Positions 1-10,131 of a stretch of 64,000 nucleotides of DNA are shown here, one piece after another. The notes beneath the pieces are model-generated. The model saw only the letters and a program-made list of their open reading frames with translations, was not told the origin of the DNA and did not search any database. Position numbers and translations under genes: made by a program. Source of the DNA: Hahella chejuensis KCTC 2396 (GTDB lineage: Bacteria; Pseudomonadota; Gammaproteobacteria; Pseudomonadales; Oleiphilaceae); the NCBI RefSeq assembly GCF_000012985.1, contig NC_007645.1:1240001-1304000 (forward strand), written 5' to 3'. The stretch's first letter is position 1; every line of letters starts with the position of its first letter.

Positions 1-2
1 CC

Positions 3-2159
3 AAGGTGCCGCGTTTCACGTTTGAAAAATTTCCGCAAGCCAATGCGACGCTGACTACGCAAATGAAGTCCGTTGGCGAGGTTATGGCGATTGGTCGTAA
101 CTTCCAAGAGTCTCTCCATAAAGCGCTGCGTGGATTGGAAGTAGGTTCGGCTGGCTTTGAGCCCAAAGTCGATCTTAGTTCTGAAGATGCGAGTGACGTT
201 TTGACTCGCGGCTTGAAAGTGCCTGGCGCGGAACGGATATGGTTTATTGGCGATGCGTTCCGAGCGGGAATGAGTGTCAAGGAAGTGTACGAGCACACCA
301 AGGTTGACCCTTGGTATCTGGTGCAGATCGAAGACTTGATCAAGGACGAAGTGACGCTGAGTAACATGGCGCTGTCAGACCTGACTGCTGATCGTTTGCG
401 CCGCCTGAAGCGTAAAGGTTTCTCTGACCAGCGTCTTGCCGAGCTACTGGGCATCAACGAAAAAGCGTTGCGTAAGCAGCGTCTGGAATACGGCATCAAG
501 CCGGTATTCAAACGTGTGGATACCTGTGCGGCGGAGTTCGCTTCCTCGACGGCTTACATGTATTCCTCCTATGACGAAGAGTGTGAGGCGCAGCCGAGCG
601 ACCGTGAGAAAATTATCGTAATTGGTGGTGGTCCTAACAGAATTGGCCAGGGGATTGAGTTCGATTATTGTTGCGTTCACGCCGCCTTTGCTTTGCGCGA
701 TGATGGTTACGAAACCATTATGATCAACTGTAATCCTGAGACCGTTTCAACGGATTACGACACTTCCGACAGGCTCTACTTCGAGCCTATTACCTTGGAA
801 GACGTTCTTGCAATTGTTCACCTGGAAAAACCGCGCGGCGTAATCGTTCACTACGGAGGTCAGACTCCACTTAAGTTGGCGCGGGGGCTGGAAGAAGCAG
901 GCGTGCCAATTATTGGAACAACTCCTGACGCCATTGACCGTGCGGAAGACCGTGAGCGGTTCCAGCAGATGGTCGTTCGGTTGGGATTGCGTCAGCCGCC
1001 GAATGCGACGGCTCGCAGTCAGGAAGAAGCGCTGAGCAAAGCGAAGGAAATTGGTTATCCATTGGTTGTTCGCCCTTCTTATGTTTTGGGCGGTCGCGCG
1101 ATGGAAATCGTCTACGACGAAGTGGAGCTGCAGCGCTACATGCGTGATGCGGTGCGAGTCTCCAATGATAGTCCCGTATTGCTGGATCACTTCTTAAACG
1201 CGGCGATTGAGGTCGATATCGATGCAGTTTCCGATGGCGAAAAAGTGGTGATCGGCGCCATTATGCAGCACATTGAGCAGGCGGGAGTCCACTCTGGTGA
1301 TTCGGCTTGCTCGCTGCCTCCTTATAGTCTGCCTGCGGACGTTCAGGACAAAATGCGCGAAACAGTCATTAAAATGGCTCTTGAGTTGCAGGTAGTCGGC
1401 TTGATGAACGTGCAGTTGGCCTATCAGGATGGCGAAATATATGTGATAGAAGTAAACCCCAGGGCCTCTCGTACTGTTCCATTCGTTTCCAAAGCGATTG
1501 GCGTGTCGCTGGCAAAAGTGGCGGCGTTGTGTATGGCGGGCAAGTCTCTTGAGGCGCAGGGCTTTACCAAGGAAATTATTCCTGGCTTCTATAATGTTAA
1601 AGAGTCTGTGTTCCCGTTTAATAAGTTCCCGGGCGTAGATCCGATACTTGGCCCGGAAATGAAGTCCACAGGCGAAGTCATGGGCGTCGGCAAAAGCTTT
1701 GATGAGGCCTTTGCGAAGGCGGCGGCGGCGGGCGGAGACTTTTTGCCGACAGGCGGAACTGTATTTCTGAGCGTCAGGGATGCGGATAAAGCCGGTGCGG
1801 TGTCTTTAGCTGAGGAGTTAAATGCTGTAGGCTTCGAGATTATGGCGACTGCGGGGACTGCAAAAGCGATCGAAGAAGCGGGCATTCCCGTAAAACGGAT
1901 CAATAAAGTGCGAGAAGGCAGACCTCATATCGTAGACGCCATAAAAAATGAAGAAGTAGATTTGATTATCAATACTACGGAAGGCCGGAAGGCGATTGCG
2001 GATTCTGCGGAAATCCGTAAGTCGGCCCTACAATACAAGGTGACCTATACCACCACCCTGACGGGAGGTGAGGCATTCTGCCGCGCAATCAAGGTTGGGC
2101 AGGATCACGCTGTGAATCGTCTTCAGGATATTCATGCAACCATTCAAGGCGACAAATGA
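3..2159 (+). CDS. carB: Carbamoyl-phosphate synthase large subunit (5' end outside window)
   Basis: This is the C-terminal two thirds (about 718 residues) of the subunit that makes carbamoyl phosphate from bicarbonate, ATP and glutamine-derived ammonia for pyrimidine and arginine synthesis. The reading frame is open to the left edge with no real start, and the family is normally about 1070 residues, so roughly 350 residues lie outside. Visible parts are the oligomerisation region (around [18 protein letters not shown]), the second ATP-grasp module beginning near [20 protein letters not shown] with metal and nucleotide residues in [13 protein letters not shown], and the C-terminal MGS-like allosteric domain after [14 protein letters not shown]. 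The stop overlaps the greA start by four bases (ATGA), so the two are translationally coupled. Identification is secure. Confidence 0.98.
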   Translation, partial: KVPRFTFEKFPQANATLTTQMKSVGEVMAIGRNFQESLHKALRGLEVGSAGFEPKVDLSSEDASDVLTRGLKVPGAERIWFIGDAFRAGMSVKEVYEHTKVDPWYLVQIEDLIKDEVTLSNMALSDLTADRLRRLKRKGFSDQRLAELLGINEKALRKQRLEYGIKPVFKRVDTCAAEFASSTAYMYSSYDEECEAQPSDREKIIVIGGGPNRIGQGIEFDYCCVHAAFALRDDGYETIMINCNPETVSTDYDTSDRLYFEPITLEDVLAIVHLEKPRGVIVHYGGQTPLKLARGLEEAGVPIIGTTPDAIDRAEDRERFQQMVVRLGLRQPPNATARSQEEALSKAKEIGYPLVVRPSYVLGGRAMEIVYDEVELQRYMRDAVRVSNDSPVLLDHFLNAAIEVDIDAVSDGEKVVIGAIMQHIEQAGVHSGDSACSLPPYSLPADVQDKMRETVIKMALELQVVGLMNVQLAYQDGEIYVIEVNPRASRTVPFVSKAIGVSLAKVAALCMAGKSLEAQGFTKEIIPGFYNVKESVFPFNKFPGVDPILGPEMKSTGEVMGVGKSFDEAFAKAAAAGGDFLPTGGTVFLSVRDADKAGAVSLAEELNAVGFEIMATAGTAKAIEEAGIPVKRINKVREGRPHIVDAIKNEEVDLIINTTEGRKAIADSAEIRKSALQYKVTYTTTLTGGEAFCRAIKVGQDHAVNRLQDIHATIQGDK

Positions 2160-2632
2160 GCAAAATACCTATGACAAAAGCAGGGGAGCAAGCCCTGCGT
2201 GAAGAGTTGAATCGTCTGAAGACTGTGGATCGGCCGCGAGTAATCACGGCCATCGCGGAAGCCAGAGAGCACGGAGACTTAAAAGAGAACGCCGAATATC
2301 ACGCTGCGCGTGAACAGCAGAGCTTTATCGAGGGCCGCATTGCGGAAATTGAAAGTAAGCTGTCCATGTCTCAGATTATTGACCTTACCTCTATTGAGAA
2401 TACGGGTAAGGTCATTTTTGGCGTAACCGTGAATATCATCAATCTGGATACAGACGACGTCAGCTCTTATCAGATCGTGGGTGATGATGAGGCGGATATT
2501 AAGAAGGGCAAAATTTCAGTGTCTTCGCCGATTGCGCGCGCATTGATTGGAAAAACTGTTGGCGACGTAGTCGTTGTGCAGGTGCCGAGCGGTATGGTTG
2601 AGTATGAAATTGATGGCGTGCAGCACCTGTAA
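2156..2632 (+). CDS. greA: Transcription elongation factor GreA
   Basis: GreA binds the RNA polymerase secondary channel and stimulates cleavage of backtracked RNA. The 158-residue length matches the family. The N-terminal coiled coil carries the conserved acidic tip region ([17 protein letters not shown]), followed by the globular C-terminal domain with [26 protein letters not shown]. The start is the ATG inside the carB stop, giving the normal N-terminus [19 protein letters not shown] strong hairpin terminator follows 18 bases downstream, so carB-greA ends here. Confidence 0.98.
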   Translation: MSKIPMTKAGEQALREELNRLKTVDRPRVITAIAEAREHGDLKENAEYHAAREQQSFIEGRIAEIESKLSMSQIIDLTSIENTGKVIFGVTVNIINLDTDDVSSYQIVGDDEADIKKGKISVSSPIARALIGKTVGDVVVVQVPSGMVEYEIDGVQHL

Positions 2633-2650
2633 TCAGGGCGGCGCGTAAAT

Positions 2651-2677
2651 AAAAAGCCGGCGTCAGCCGGCTTTTTT
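2651..2677. terminator. Bidirectional rho-independent terminator between greA and yhbY
   Basis: An 11-bp stem (AAAAAGCCGGC paired with GCCGGCTTTTT) closes a GTCA loop. The A tract on one side and T tract on the other make it work on both strands, which fits its place between convergent greA and yhbY. Confidence 0.93.
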
Positions 2678-2680
2678 AAT

Positions 2681-3004
2681 TTATTTACCTGCGCCGGATT
2701 GATGACGCAAAAGGTTGGAAAGCTTCGGGTTGGGCCTGGGGTTTTTGCGAAGCAAAATCGCGGTGCGCCCAATCACTTGAACTAATTCTGAGCGAGACAT
2801 CTCGCAAAGCTCTTTGATAACCCCGGCTCTTTCTTCCTTTTCGCCGACAGCAATTTTAATTTTTATCAGCTCGTGGTCGTTCAGTGCGCGCTCAAGCTCA
2901 CTGATAACGCCTTCGGTAATGCCCGCGCCGGCGATAGTGACGATCGGCTTCAAGTGGTGTGCGATAGCGCGGTACTGTTTGCGTTGCTCTATGGGTAGAG
3001 TCAT
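2681..3004 (-). CDS. yhbY: YhbY-type CRM-domain RNA-binding protein
   Basis: A 107-residue single CRM-domain protein of the YhbY family, which associates with pre-50S ribosomal particles. The sequence shows the expected fold order: an N-terminal helix (QRKQYRAIAHHLKPIVTIAGAG), a long helix with ERALNDHELIKIKI, and the terminal strand-turn VIGRTAILLRKNP where the GxxxxLxR signature lies. The gene runs opposite to greA and rlmE and its start faces rlmE across 128 bases. The family role in ribosome assembly fits the adjoining rRNA methyltransferase; the exact function is less settled than the identity. Confidence 0.93.
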   Translation of the reverse strand: MTLPIEQRKQYRAIAHHLKPIVTIAGAGITEGVISELERALNDHELIKIKIAVGEKEERAGVIKELCEMSRSELVQVIGRTAILLRKNPRPNPKLSNLLRHQSGAGK

Positions 3005-3132
3005 GTCTGTGTGGAAACCTTCTTGCGTATGAAAAACGTGTATAGTAGCGCACTATGGCGCACTTTCTGAACAAAAAAACACAGTATCAGCAAATGTGCC
3101 TATACTAAAATAATCGTGTCAGAGGCAATAAA

Positions 3133-3753
3133 GTGGGACGTTCTAAATCCAGCTCTCGGTGGCTGAATGAGCATCATAGCGATGTCTATGTTAAAAAATC
3201 CAAAGAGGACGGATTTCGCTCAAGAGCCAGCTACAAATTGATTGAGCTCGACCGTCAAGACAAATTATTGAGGCCGGGAATGACGGTGATAGATCTCGGT
3301 GCGGCGCCGGGCGGCTGGTCTCAGGTCGTCGCTGACGTGGTGGGAGACCAGGGAAAAGTTGTTGCATGCGATTTGTTGTCAATGGACAGTATTGCTGGCG
3401 TGACGTTTTTCCAGGGCGACTTCACAGAGGATGAAATGCTGGATGCGATCCTTAACGAAGTAAACAGTCGGCCTGTTGACCTTGTAATTTCCGATATGGC
3501 CCCCAATATGAGTGGGATGAAATCGGTTGATATACCAAAAGCGATGTATCTGGTTGAATTAGCGCTTGATTTGGCGTGTCGCGTCCTTAAGAAGAATGGA
3601 TGCTTTGTCGCCAAGGTCTTCCAGGGGGAAGGCTTCGATCAGATTTTGCAGGAGTCCAGGGGCAGGTTTAGTAGCGTAAATATACGCAAACCTGACGCGT
3701 CCCGTGCTCGGTCACGTGAGATTTACCTAGTTGCCAAAGGGTTTCGAGGATAA
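3133..3753 (+). CDS. rlmE: 23S rRNA 2'-O-ribose methyltransferase RlmE (FtsJ/RrmJ)
   Basis: RlmE methylates the 2'-O of U2552 in the 50S A-loop using S-adenosylmethionine. The 206 residues contain the SAM-binding motif [13 protein letters not shown] (about 53-65) and the K-D-K-E catalytic tetrad at K35 (RASYKL), D121 (SDMAPN), K161 (AKVFQGEG) and E196 (SREIY). Translation starts at GTG with AGAGG eight bases upstream. The order rlmE-ftsH is a classic heat-shock pair in enterobacteria; here a TATACT element lies at 3101-3106 but I could not find a matching -35, so its promoter class is open. Confidence 0.97.
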   Translation: MGRSKSSSRWLNEHHSDVYVKKSKEDGFRSRASYKLIELDRQDKLLRPGMTVIDLGAAPGGWSQVVADVVGDQGKVVACDLLSMDSIAGVTFFQGDFTEDEMLDAILNEVNSRPVDLVISDMAPNMSGMKSVDIPKAMYLVELALDLACRVLKKNGCFVAKVFQGEGFDQILQESRGRFSSVNIRKPDASRARSREIYLVAKGFRG

Positions 3754-3901
3754 ACTTTCGTTATCGCCCTGTTTAGTAAAATTAATGTAAATAGCGGCGA
3801 TAATGGACATATAGTATGGTTTGGTGTTATCTAAACCCTGCGAATGCATTGAACCGAGCGACAAATCATTATTCGAGTCTGTAAGAAAAGAGGGATGGCC
3901 C

Positions 3902-5833
3902 TTGAACGATATGGCTAAAAATTTATTACTTTGGTTGATTATCGCAGCAGTGCTGCTGACGGTATTTAACAATTTCAATGTCCCCTCGTCCGCCCAAAAG
4001 CTCAATTACTCTGAATTTTTACAGATGGTCAATAATGGCCAGGTGAAAAAGGTAGTCATAGACGGTGTGGCGATTGACGGGGAGAGACAAGACGGGTCCA
4101 GGTTCTCGACCATCCGCCCTGAAATTCCTGATCTGGGTTTAATTGGCGATCTCATGAAAAATGAGGTGGTTGTTGAGGGGCGCGAGCCAGAAACTCAGAG
4201 TATCTGGACGCAGCTACTAGTCGCCTCATTCCCGATATTGGTCATTATTGCTGTCTTTATGTTCTTCATGCGGCAAATGCAAGGAGGGGCTGGCGGCAAG
4301 GGGCCGATGTCATTTGGCAAGAGCAAAGCCCGACTGATGGGCGAGGATCAGATTAAGACGACCTTTGCTGATGTGGCGGGTGTCGATGAAGCTAAGGAAG
4401 AAGTTAAAGAAATCGTGGACTTCTTGCGTGATCCCAGCAAGTTCCAGCGTTTGGGGGGGAGAATTCCTCGCGGCGTGTTGATGGTAGGTAATCCCGGTAC
4501 TGGTAAGACCCTGCTGGCCAAAGCTATCGCAGGTGAAGCTAAGGTTCCTTTCTTCTCTATCTCTGGTTCGGATTTTGTAGAGATGTTCGTTGGTGTTGGC
4601 GCCTCGCGTGTTAGAGATATGTTCGATCAGGCCAAGAAGCAGGCTCCTTGCATTATCTTTATTGACGAGATTGACGCAGTTGGTCGCCATCGTGGCGCAG
4701 GTTTAGGCGGCGGTCACGATGAGCGTGAACAGACGTTAAACCAGTTATTGGTTGAAATGGACGGGTTTGAGGGCAATGAAGGCGTTATTGTGATCGCTGC
4801 GACCAACCGTCCTGATGTTCTTGATCCTGCGTTGTTGCGCCCTGGTCGTTTTGATCGACAAGTGGTTGTGGGACTGCCTGATATTATGGGGCGTGAACAG
4901 ATTTTGAAGGTGCATTTGCGAAAAGTGCCGCTAGAAGATGATGTCAACGCCTCTGTTATCGCAAGAGGCACACCGGGCTTCTCAGGGGCTGATCTCGCCA
5001 ACTTGGTGAATGAGGCGGCTCTGTTTTCTGCGCGTGCGAATAAACGTACAGTTGGTATGCATGAAATGGAGTTGGCAAAAGACAAAATCATGATGGGCAC
5101 GGAGCGCAAATCAATGGTTATGTCGGAGAAAGAGAAGCGTAACACTGCCTACCATGAAGCGGGCCATGCCATTGTTGGCAGGTTGGTGCCTGAACATGAT
5201 CCTGTTTACAAAGTGAGTATCATTCCGCGTGGTCGAGCACTGGGTGTGACGATGTACTTGCCTGAAGAGGATCGATATAGCTATAGCAGACAGTACTTGA
5301 TCAGTAGAATTTGCAGCTTGTTTGGTGGGCGTATTGCGGAAGAACTGACATTGGGGGTTGATGGGGTAACGACAGGAGCCTCCGACGATATTAAGCGCGC
5401 GACGGGTCTGGCGCGAAGTATGGTTACCAAGTGGGGATTATCTGAAAAGCTTGGACCTCTTTTGTATGATGATGACAATGAGGAAGTCTTCCTCGGTCGA
5501 TCTGCTGGTCATGCGCAGAAAGTATACTCTCCAGAGACGGCGCAGCGGATTGATGATGAGGTAAGGACAGTGATTGATGACTGTTATGAGCACTCGCGTA
5601 AGTTGCTAGTCGAGAACATGAGTAAACTGCATATGATGGCGGACGCATTGATGAAATACGAGACCATTGATGCGGAACAGATAGACGCCATTATGGCAGG
5701 GCAAGAGCCGCGGCCTCCGAAAGGCTGGGGTGACTCTAATCCGCCCAGTGGCGCACAGCCTGTAAAAGATGTCGAGGCGAATGCAAATCCCCCGAAAGGC
5801 GGTGAGATCGGTGGAGCGGCCGGATCTCATTAA
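3902..5833 (+). CDS. ftsH: ATP-dependent zinc metalloprotease FtsH
   Basis: FtsH is the inner-membrane AAA+ protease that degrades misfolded membrane proteins and short-lived regulators such as LpxC and the heat-shock sigma factor. I start it at TTG 3902 (protein [12 protein letters not shown], 643 residues) because AAGAGGGA sits seven bases upstream; the ATG at 3911 is too far from that site, and the open frame runs back to 3821 without other support. Two N-terminal membrane helices flank the periplasmic domain (residues about 5-25 and 105-125). Walker A is GNPGTGKT at 196-203, Walker [12 protein letters not shown], the SRH region [19 protein letters not shown], and the zinc site HEAGH at about 418-422. 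Walker A carries Asn where most family members have Pro, still within GxxxxGKT. Confidence 0.97.
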   Translation: MNDMAKNLLLWLIIAAVLLTVFNNFNVPSSAQKLNYSEFLQMVNNGQVKKVVIDGVAIDGERQDGSRFSTIRPEIPDLGLIGDLMKNEVVVEGREPETQSIWTQLLVASFPILVIIAVFMFFMRQMQGGAGGKGPMSFGKSKARLMGEDQIKTTFADVAGVDEAKEEVKEIVDFLRDPSKFQRLGGRIPRGVLMVGNPGTGKTLLAKAIAGEAKVPFFSISGSDFVEMFVGVGASRVRDMFDQAKKQAPCIIFIDEIDAVGRHRGAGLGGGHDEREQTLNQLLVEMDGFEGNEGVIVIAATNRPDVLDPALLRPGRFDRQVVVGLPDIMGREQILKVHLRKVPLEDDVNASVIARGTPGFSGADLANLVNEAALFSARANKRTVGMHEMELAKDKIMMGTERKSMVMSEKEKRNTAYHEAGHAIVGRLVPEHDPVYKVSIIPRGRALGVTMYLPEEDRYSYSRQYLISRICSLFGGRIAEELTLGVDGVTTGASDDIKRATGLARSMVTKWGLSEKLGPLLYDDDNEEVFLGRSAGHAQKVYSPETAQRIDDEVRTVIDDCYEHSRKLLVENMSKLHMMADALMKYETIDAEQIDAIMAGQEPRPPKGWGDSNPPSGAQPVKDVEANANPPKGGEIGGAAGSH

Positions 5834-5862
5834 TTTCAATAAGCATTTCAGTCTAGTTAAAT

Positions 5863-5886
5863 GACCCGGTTTTTCCGGGTCTTTTT
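5863..5886 (+). terminator. Terminator after ftsH
   Basis: A 7-bp stem (GACCCGG with CCGGGTC) around a TTTTT loop is followed by a T run. It separates ftsH from folP, so folP-glmM may have its own start of transcription or depend on read-through. Confidence 0.85.
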
Positions 5887-5926
5887 ATTTTGTATAACCC
5901 TCACCAGATTTCGCATGAGATAACAA

Positions 5927-6754
5927 ATGAAGCTGACACTTCCAAACTCTGTATTGGACTTGAGCGCCCCAGTGGTTATGGGGGTGTTGAATGTCACTCC
6001 TGATTCTTTCTCTGATGGGGGACGGTTTTTGTCTCCAGATGACGCTTTAAGCCAAGTTGAAAAGATGGTAACCGAAGGAGCCGCCTTTATTGATATTGGT
6101 GGAGAGTCCACTAGGCCCGGGGCGGCTCCAGTGACGGTCAGTCAGGAGTTGGATAGAGTTTGTCCATTAGTTGAGGCTGTGCGGGCGCGCTTTGATGTAA
6201 ATATTTCTGTGGACACCAGCACCCCTGAAGTGATGCGTGAGTCAGTGGTCCTTGGAGCGGACTTAATTAATGATGTGCGCGCTCTGAGTCGAGAGGGCGC
6301 ACTGGAGGCGGCTGCATCCTCAGGAGCGGCTATCTGTCTGATGCATATGAAGGGAGAGCCCGGAGCTATGCAGGATAATCCAACCTATACTGATATTGTT
6401 AAAGAGGTATCGTCATACTTGGGTGAAAGACGCTCTGTCGCGCTCGAAGCAGGAATCGATATAGATAGAATAATGTTGGATCCAGGGTTTGGTTTCGGCA
6501 AAACCTTGGAGCACAACCTCGTTCTAATGAAACATTTGCAAGTGTTTGTGGACATGGGCTCCCCTGTGTTGGTGGGAGTGTCTCGCAAAAGCATGCTGGG
6601 AATGATAACAGGTAAAGCGGTGGAGGAGCGCCTGATTGCAAGCGTTTCCGCTGCGGCGGTCGCCATATATAACGGCGCTCGTATAATTAGAGCGCATGAC
6701 GTCGGAGCTACTGTTGATGCAATTAAAGTGGCTGCAGCGATTAGAGGAGTCTAA
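5927..6754 (+). CDS. folP: Dihydropteroate synthase
   Basis: DHPS condenses p-aminobenzoate with dihydropterin pyrophosphate in folate synthesis and is the sulfonamide target. The 275-residue TIM-barrel protein shows the two signature stretches GVLNVTPDSFSDGG (about 19-32, including the Asn that binds the pyrophosphate magnesium) and GGESTRPGA (about 60-68), then LDPGFGFGKTLEHN with the pterin-binding Asp and Lys, and SRKSMLG near the C-terminus. It lies six bases before glmM, as in most gammaproteobacteria, so the two are cotranscribed. Confidence 0.97.
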   Translation: MKLTLPNSVLDLSAPVVMGVLNVTPDSFSDGGRFLSPDDALSQVEKMVTEGAAFIDIGGESTRPGAAPVTVSQELDRVCPLVEAVRARFDVNISVDTSTPEVMRESVVLGADLINDVRALSREGALEAAASSGAAICLMHMKGEPGAMQDNPTYTDIVKEVSSYLGERRSVALEAGIDIDRIMLDPGFGFGKTLEHNLVLMKHLQVFVDMGSPVLVGVSRKSMLGMITGKAVEERLIASVSAAAVAIYNGARIIRAHDVGATVDAIKVAAAIRGV

Positions 6755-6760
6755 ACAGAT

Positions 6761-8098
6761 ATGAGTAAAGAGTATTTTGGTACCGATGGGATACGTGGAA
6801 GAGTAGGTGAAGGCCCTATTACTCCTGAATTTATGTTGAAATTGGGTTGGGCGGCTGGACGTGTTTTTCGTCAGGAGGGGCGTCGTAACCGGGTTCTCAT
6901 TGGTAAAGATACTCGTATATCTGGATATATTTTTGAATCTGCGTTGGAATCAGGGTTGGCGGCGGCGGGTGTAGACGTTGCGATGCTGGGGCCAATGCCA
7001 ACACCTGCCATTGCGTATCTTACCCGCACATTTCGTGCTTGCGCAGGTATTGTTATCAGCGCATCACACAATCCGTTCAATGACAACGGAGTTAAATTTT
7101 TCTCGGCTGAGGGGACTAAACTTCCCGACTCAACGGAAGAGCAGATTGAGCACTTCATTCGGCAGCCTATGGAGATTGTGCCGTCAAGCCAGTTAGGTAA
7201 GGCTGCTCGGTTTGAGGATGCAAAAGGCCGTTACATAGAATTCTGTAAAAGTACAGTCCCCTTTCATATGTCATTTGCAGGAATGCGTGTTGTGCTGGAC
7301 TGCGCGCAAGGCGCGACCTATCAAGTTGCGCCTAGTGTTTTTAAAGAGTTGGGCGCCAAAGTCGAGACTATTGGCGTGACGCCGGATGGTTTGAATATTA
7401 ATCATGAAATAGGTTCTACTCACCCTGATCAATTGGCCGCCAAAGTGGTTGAGGCAGGCGCGGATCTGGGGATTGCTTTCGATGGCGACGGGGACCGTGT
7501 TGTCATGGTTGACCACAAAGGTGAGATTGTTGATGGTGATGAGATCCTGTATATCATTGCGCGCGACAAAATGCGTAAGGGGCGTTTAAAAGGCGGTGTT
7601 GTCGGAACGCTAATGACGAACTTCGGCGCAGAGCTTGCCTTCGGTGAATTGGGGATTCCCTTCGAACGCGCTAACGTTGGCGATAGATATGTTATGGAGG
7701 CGCTGCTGCGTAACGACTGGTGTCTGGGTGGTGAAGGCTCCGGGCATATTGTTTGTTTGGATCGGACTACTACGGGGGATGGTATTATTTCCTCTTTGCA
7801 GGTTTTGGCGGCGCTTTCGGATTTGGGAATTACGCTCCATGAGGCTAAAAAAGGCATGAGTAAGTTGCCCCAGCATATGATTAATGTGAGGGTAAGTCAG
7901 AAAGTGGATATAAAGGGGCACACGACAATCCAATCTGCTGTTGCTAATGCTGAAAAGCAATTTGCAGGCAAGGGGAGGGTGTTGTTGAGGTCATCAGGGA
8001 CCGAGCCGGTCATTAGGGTGATGGCCGAAGGTGAGGATGAAGCTAAAGTTCGTTCTATAGTGGCTGAGCTGGCTAAAATAGTTGAAGGGTCTGTGTAA
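6761..8098 (+). CDS. glmM: Phosphoglucosamine mutase
   Basis: GlmM converts glucosamine-6-phosphate to glucosamine-1-phosphate, the step before UDP-GlcNAc for peptidoglycan and lipopolysaccharide. The 445-residue phosphohexomutase has its phosphoserine at S102 in [13 protein letters not shown], the metal-binding loop [13 protein letters not shown] (about 240), the sugar-specificity loop GGEGSGHIV and the phosphate-binding [15 protein letters not shown] near the C-terminus. All active-site elements are intact. Confidence 0.98.
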   Translation: MSKEYFGTDGIRGRVGEGPITPEFMLKLGWAAGRVFRQEGRRNRVLIGKDTRISGYIFESALESGLAAAGVDVAMLGPMPTPAIAYLTRTFRACAGIVISASHNPFNDNGVKFFSAEGTKLPDSTEEQIEHFIRQPMEIVPSSQLGKAARFEDAKGRYIEFCKSTVPFHMSFAGMRVVLDCAQGATYQVAPSVFKELGAKVETIGVTPDGLNINHEIGSTHPDQLAAKVVEAGADLGIAFDGDGDRVVMVDHKGEIVDGDEILYIIARDKMRKGRLKGGVVGTLMTNFGAELAFGELGIPFERANVGDRYVMEALLRNDWCLGGEGSGHIVCLDRTTTGDGIISSLQVLAALSDLGITLHEAKKGMSKLPQHMINVRVSQKVDIKGHTTIQSAVANAEKQFAGKGRVLLRSSGTEPVIRVMAEGEDEAKVRSIVAELAKIVEGSV

Positions 8099-8199
8099 AG
8101 ACCTTTCACATATTGAGTAGTTAGATAATAGTGGCGCACTACTTGTAACTTATAGGGAGTTTGGTTAGTATGTGCGCCTCGCGCGAACTGGAGGGTTGA

Positions 8200-8946
8200 A
8201 TGCGAAAAAAACTGATCGCCGGAAACTGGAAGTCTAATGGAAGTCTTGAGCGTAATAAGGCTCTATTAGAAGGTATAGTTAACGCTAAGGCGTTAGGCTC
8301 AGTTGATGTGGTGGTTTGTCCTCCATTTCCGTATCTTCAAAGTGTTGAGAGTGCAGTTTCTGATTCCATGATTGAGTTGGGGTCTCAAAATTGCTCCGCC
8401 ACTGAAGATGGCGCATATACCGGTGAGGTTAGCGCTAAAATGTGCGCTGATATGAAGTGTTCCTGGGTGATACTTGGGCATTCTGAGCGCAGGGCGTTAT
8501 ACGCCGAGAACGATGAAGTTATCGCTTGTAAAGTTAAGCGTGCAGTTGAGTCGGGATTGGCTCCGATACTGTGTGTGGGCGAAACGCTGGCGGATCGCGA
8601 GTCAGGCCGAGCTGAAGAAGTTACGCTTAAGCAGCTTGATGCTGTGTTTATGTCTGTCCAACCTGATGATTCGTGGGTTGTGGCGTACGAGCCGGTATGG
8701 GCTATAGGCACGGGTAAAACTGCTTCGCCAGAGGATGCGCAGAGTATGCATAAAGCCTTACGGAACAATATTCGTAAGCATTTTCCGCAGATAGCGGATA
8801 AAATTAGAATTTTGTATGGCGGCAGCGTTAAGTCGTCAAACGCGAAAGAACTGTTCTCAATGCCGGATGTAGATGGGGCTCTAGTTGGTGGCGCCTCGTT
8901 AGTCTCGGAAGAATTTGTCTCTATTATCGAGGCTGCGGTAGAGTAA
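8200..8946 (+). CDS. tpiA: Triosephosphate isomerase
   Basis: TpiA interconverts dihydroxyacetone phosphate and glyceraldehyde-3-phosphate. Catalytic residues are in place: K11 in AGNWK, H94 in ILGHSERR and E164 in AYEPVWAIGTG, with the phosphate-gripping loop after it and GGSVK near the C-terminus. AACTGGAGGG precedes the ATG. A 101-bp gap separates it from glmM; secG follows ten bases after the stop, so tpiA-secG are likely one transcript. Confidence 0.98.
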   Translation: MRKKLIAGNWKSNGSLERNKALLEGIVNAKALGSVDVVVCPPFPYLQSVESAVSDSMIELGSQNCSATEDGAYTGEVSAKMCADMKCSWVILGHSERRALYAENDEVIACKVKRAVESGLAPILCVGETLADRESGRAEEVTLKQLDAVFMSVQPDDSWVVAYEPVWAIGTGKTASPEDAQSMHKALRNNIRKHFPQIADKIRILYGGSVKSSNAKELFSMPDVDGALVGGASLVSEEFVSIIEAAVE

Positions 8947-8956
8947 GGTAGATTAA

Positions 8957-9355
8957 ATGGAACTGTTTGAAACCCTGATTGTTATAGTTCATGTGATCGT
9001 TGCAGCTGGCGTTATTGGCTTGGTGTTGATTCAACAGGGTAAAGGCGCTGATATGGGGGCCTCCTTTGGTGGCGGTGCTTCTCAAACGGTTTTTGGTTCT
9101 AGTGGTAGTGGTTCTTTTTTGACGAACATGACAACTACTCTGGCCATTGTTTTCTTTCTGAGTAGTTTTGCATTGGCATATGTTGCTAAACAAAAAGCTA
9201 GTCAGGTCACTGCAAGTGGAGTTCCTGTTATTGAAACGGTCTCTGGCTCTTCCTCAGAGTCTGATGAGCTTTCAATTGATGCAGATTCTACTAATGCTGG
9301 TGAGGTTCAGGGCGCTGCGGAAGCTCCTTCCGATAGCAAGCCTGAGTTAGAGTGA
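8957..9355 (+). CDS. secG: Preprotein translocase subunit SecG
   Basis: SecG is the small SecYEG subunit that assists protein export. The sequence has the two expected membrane helices (about residues 3-22 and 53-72) with the conserved cytoplasmic loop QQGKGADMGASFGGGASQTVFG between them. The C-terminal tail is long and acidic, rich in Ser and Glu, giving 132 residues. The tRNA-Leu gene starts seven bases after the stop, the same secG-tRNA-Leu neighbourhood seen in enterobacteria. Confidence 0.96.
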   Translation: MELFETLIVIVHVIVAAGVIGLVLIQQGKGADMGASFGGGASQTVFGSSGSGSFLTNMTTTLAIVFFLSSFALAYVAKQKASQVTASGVPVIETVSGSSSESDELSIDADSTNAGEVQGAAEAPSDSKPELE

Positions 9356-9362
9356 GGTTTAT

Positions 9363-9448
9363 GCCGAAGTGGTGAAATTGGTAGACACGCTATCTTGAGG
9401 GGGTAGTAGCCTATGGCTGTGCCGGTTCAAGTCCGGCCTTCGGCACCA
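9363..9448 (+). tRNA. tRNA-Leu (anticodon GAG)
   Basis: A full cloverleaf with a long variable arm can be drawn: acceptor GCCGAAG paired with CTTCGGC, anticodon stem CTATC/GGTAG with loop TTGAGGG (anticodon GAG, reading CUC/CUU), and T arm GCCGG-TTCAAGT-CCGGC. The CCA end is encoded (9446-9448). It follows secG closely and is probably processed from that transcript. No tRNA-Met is found between it and rimP, where enterobacteria carry metY. Confidence 0.97.
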
Positions 9449-9458
9449 TATTAAAGAC

Positions 9459-9484
9459 AGGCGAGCCCATTGCTCGCCTTCTTT
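9459..9484 (+). terminator. Terminator after tRNA-Leu
   Basis: An 8-bp stem (AGGCGAGC with GCTCGCCT) closes the loop CCATT and is followed by TCTTT. It ends the tpiA-secG-tRNA-Leu unit. Confidence 0.85.
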
Positions 9485-9498
9485 GCAGCAACTATAAT
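9470..9498 (+). promoter_or_regulatory. Candidate sigma-70 promoter for rimP-nusA-infB
   Basis: TTGCTC (9470-9475) and TATAAT (9493-9498) are spaced by 17 bases. The -35 lies inside the right arm of the tRNA-Leu terminator, and the -10 lies in the loop of a small inverted repeat (GCAGCAA 9485-9491, TTGCTGC 9500-9506). The perfect -10 and spacing support it; activity is inference. Confidence 0.5.
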
Positions 9499-9530
9499 TT
9501 TGCTGCCGTATTTTCTGGAATACGCGTTGT

Positions 9531-9556
9531 AAAACCCCTTTTCAGGGGTTTTTTAT
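9531..9556 (+). terminator. Second hairpin terminator, in the rimP leader
   Basis: An 8-bp stem (AAAACCCC with GGGGTTTT) around TTTTCA is followed by TTATT. It is either a back-up terminator for the tRNA unit or, if the upstream promoter is used, an attenuator in the leader of the rimP-nusA-infB operon. Confidence 0.75.
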
Positions 9557-9660
9557 TAACTGCACTATGGTGTGGTCGGAGGATGGGCTTAATGCCCATT
9601 TTTTGTTTGGCGACTTGGCGTAAAGTAACGCTGGGTATGCTCCTTATCGGAGATAATCTA

Positions 9661-10113
9661 TTGGCTCGTAAAGACGATCTATACCAGCTTCTCAAGCCCG
9701 TGGTAGAAGGAATGGGCTGTGACTTTTGGGGGATGGATTACATCGCTCAAGGGAAGAGGAGTTTGTTGCGAATCTATATCGACAAAGAGTCCGGGGTGTT
9801 AGTTGATGACTGTGAAAAGGTGAGTCGTCAAATTAGCGCTATTTTGGATGTTGAAGATCCGATAAAGGGGGAGTATACCCTGGAGGTTTCTTCGCCTGGG
9901 TGGGATCGGCCGCTCTTTAACGTTGAGCAGTATAAGGCATATATAGGCTCTATTATTGAGGTCAGGCTGCAAGCGCCTTTTAATGGGCGGCGTAAGTTCA
10001 AGGGCCTTTTGGCGGCTGTTGAAAATGATGAAATAGTGCTCCAAGTGGACGCGGAAGAATTTATATTTCCTGTGGAAACGATAGATAAAGCGAATGTTGT
10101 GCCGCAGTATTGA
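9661..10113 (+). CDS. rimP: Ribosome maturation factor RimP
   Basis: RimP helps 30S subunit assembly around S12. I start it at TTG 9661, which has GGAG eight bases upstream and gives exactly 150 residues, the E. coli length; the frame extends back to 9583 but that stretch does not resemble RimP. Conserved stretches are LRIYID, VDDCEKVSRQISAILDVEDPI and LEVSSPGWDRPLF. Trp replaces the commoner Leu in SSPGLDRPLF. The gene opens the rimP-nusA-infB-rbfA-truB run. Confidence 0.95.
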   Translation: MARKDDLYQLLKPVVEGMGCDFWGMDYIAQGKRSLLRIYIDKESGVLVDDCEKVSRQISAILDVEDPIKGEYTLEVSSPGWDRPLFNVEQYKAYIGSIIEVRLQAPFNGRRKFKGLLAAVENDEIVLQVDAEEFIFPVETIDKANVVPQY

Positions 10114-10131
10114 TGGGATTACGGGGTAAAG

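Noticed and set aside
3023-3046. TTGCGT and TATAGT as a promoter before rlmE
   Set aside because: Only 12 bases separate them, too short for a sigma-70 promoter.
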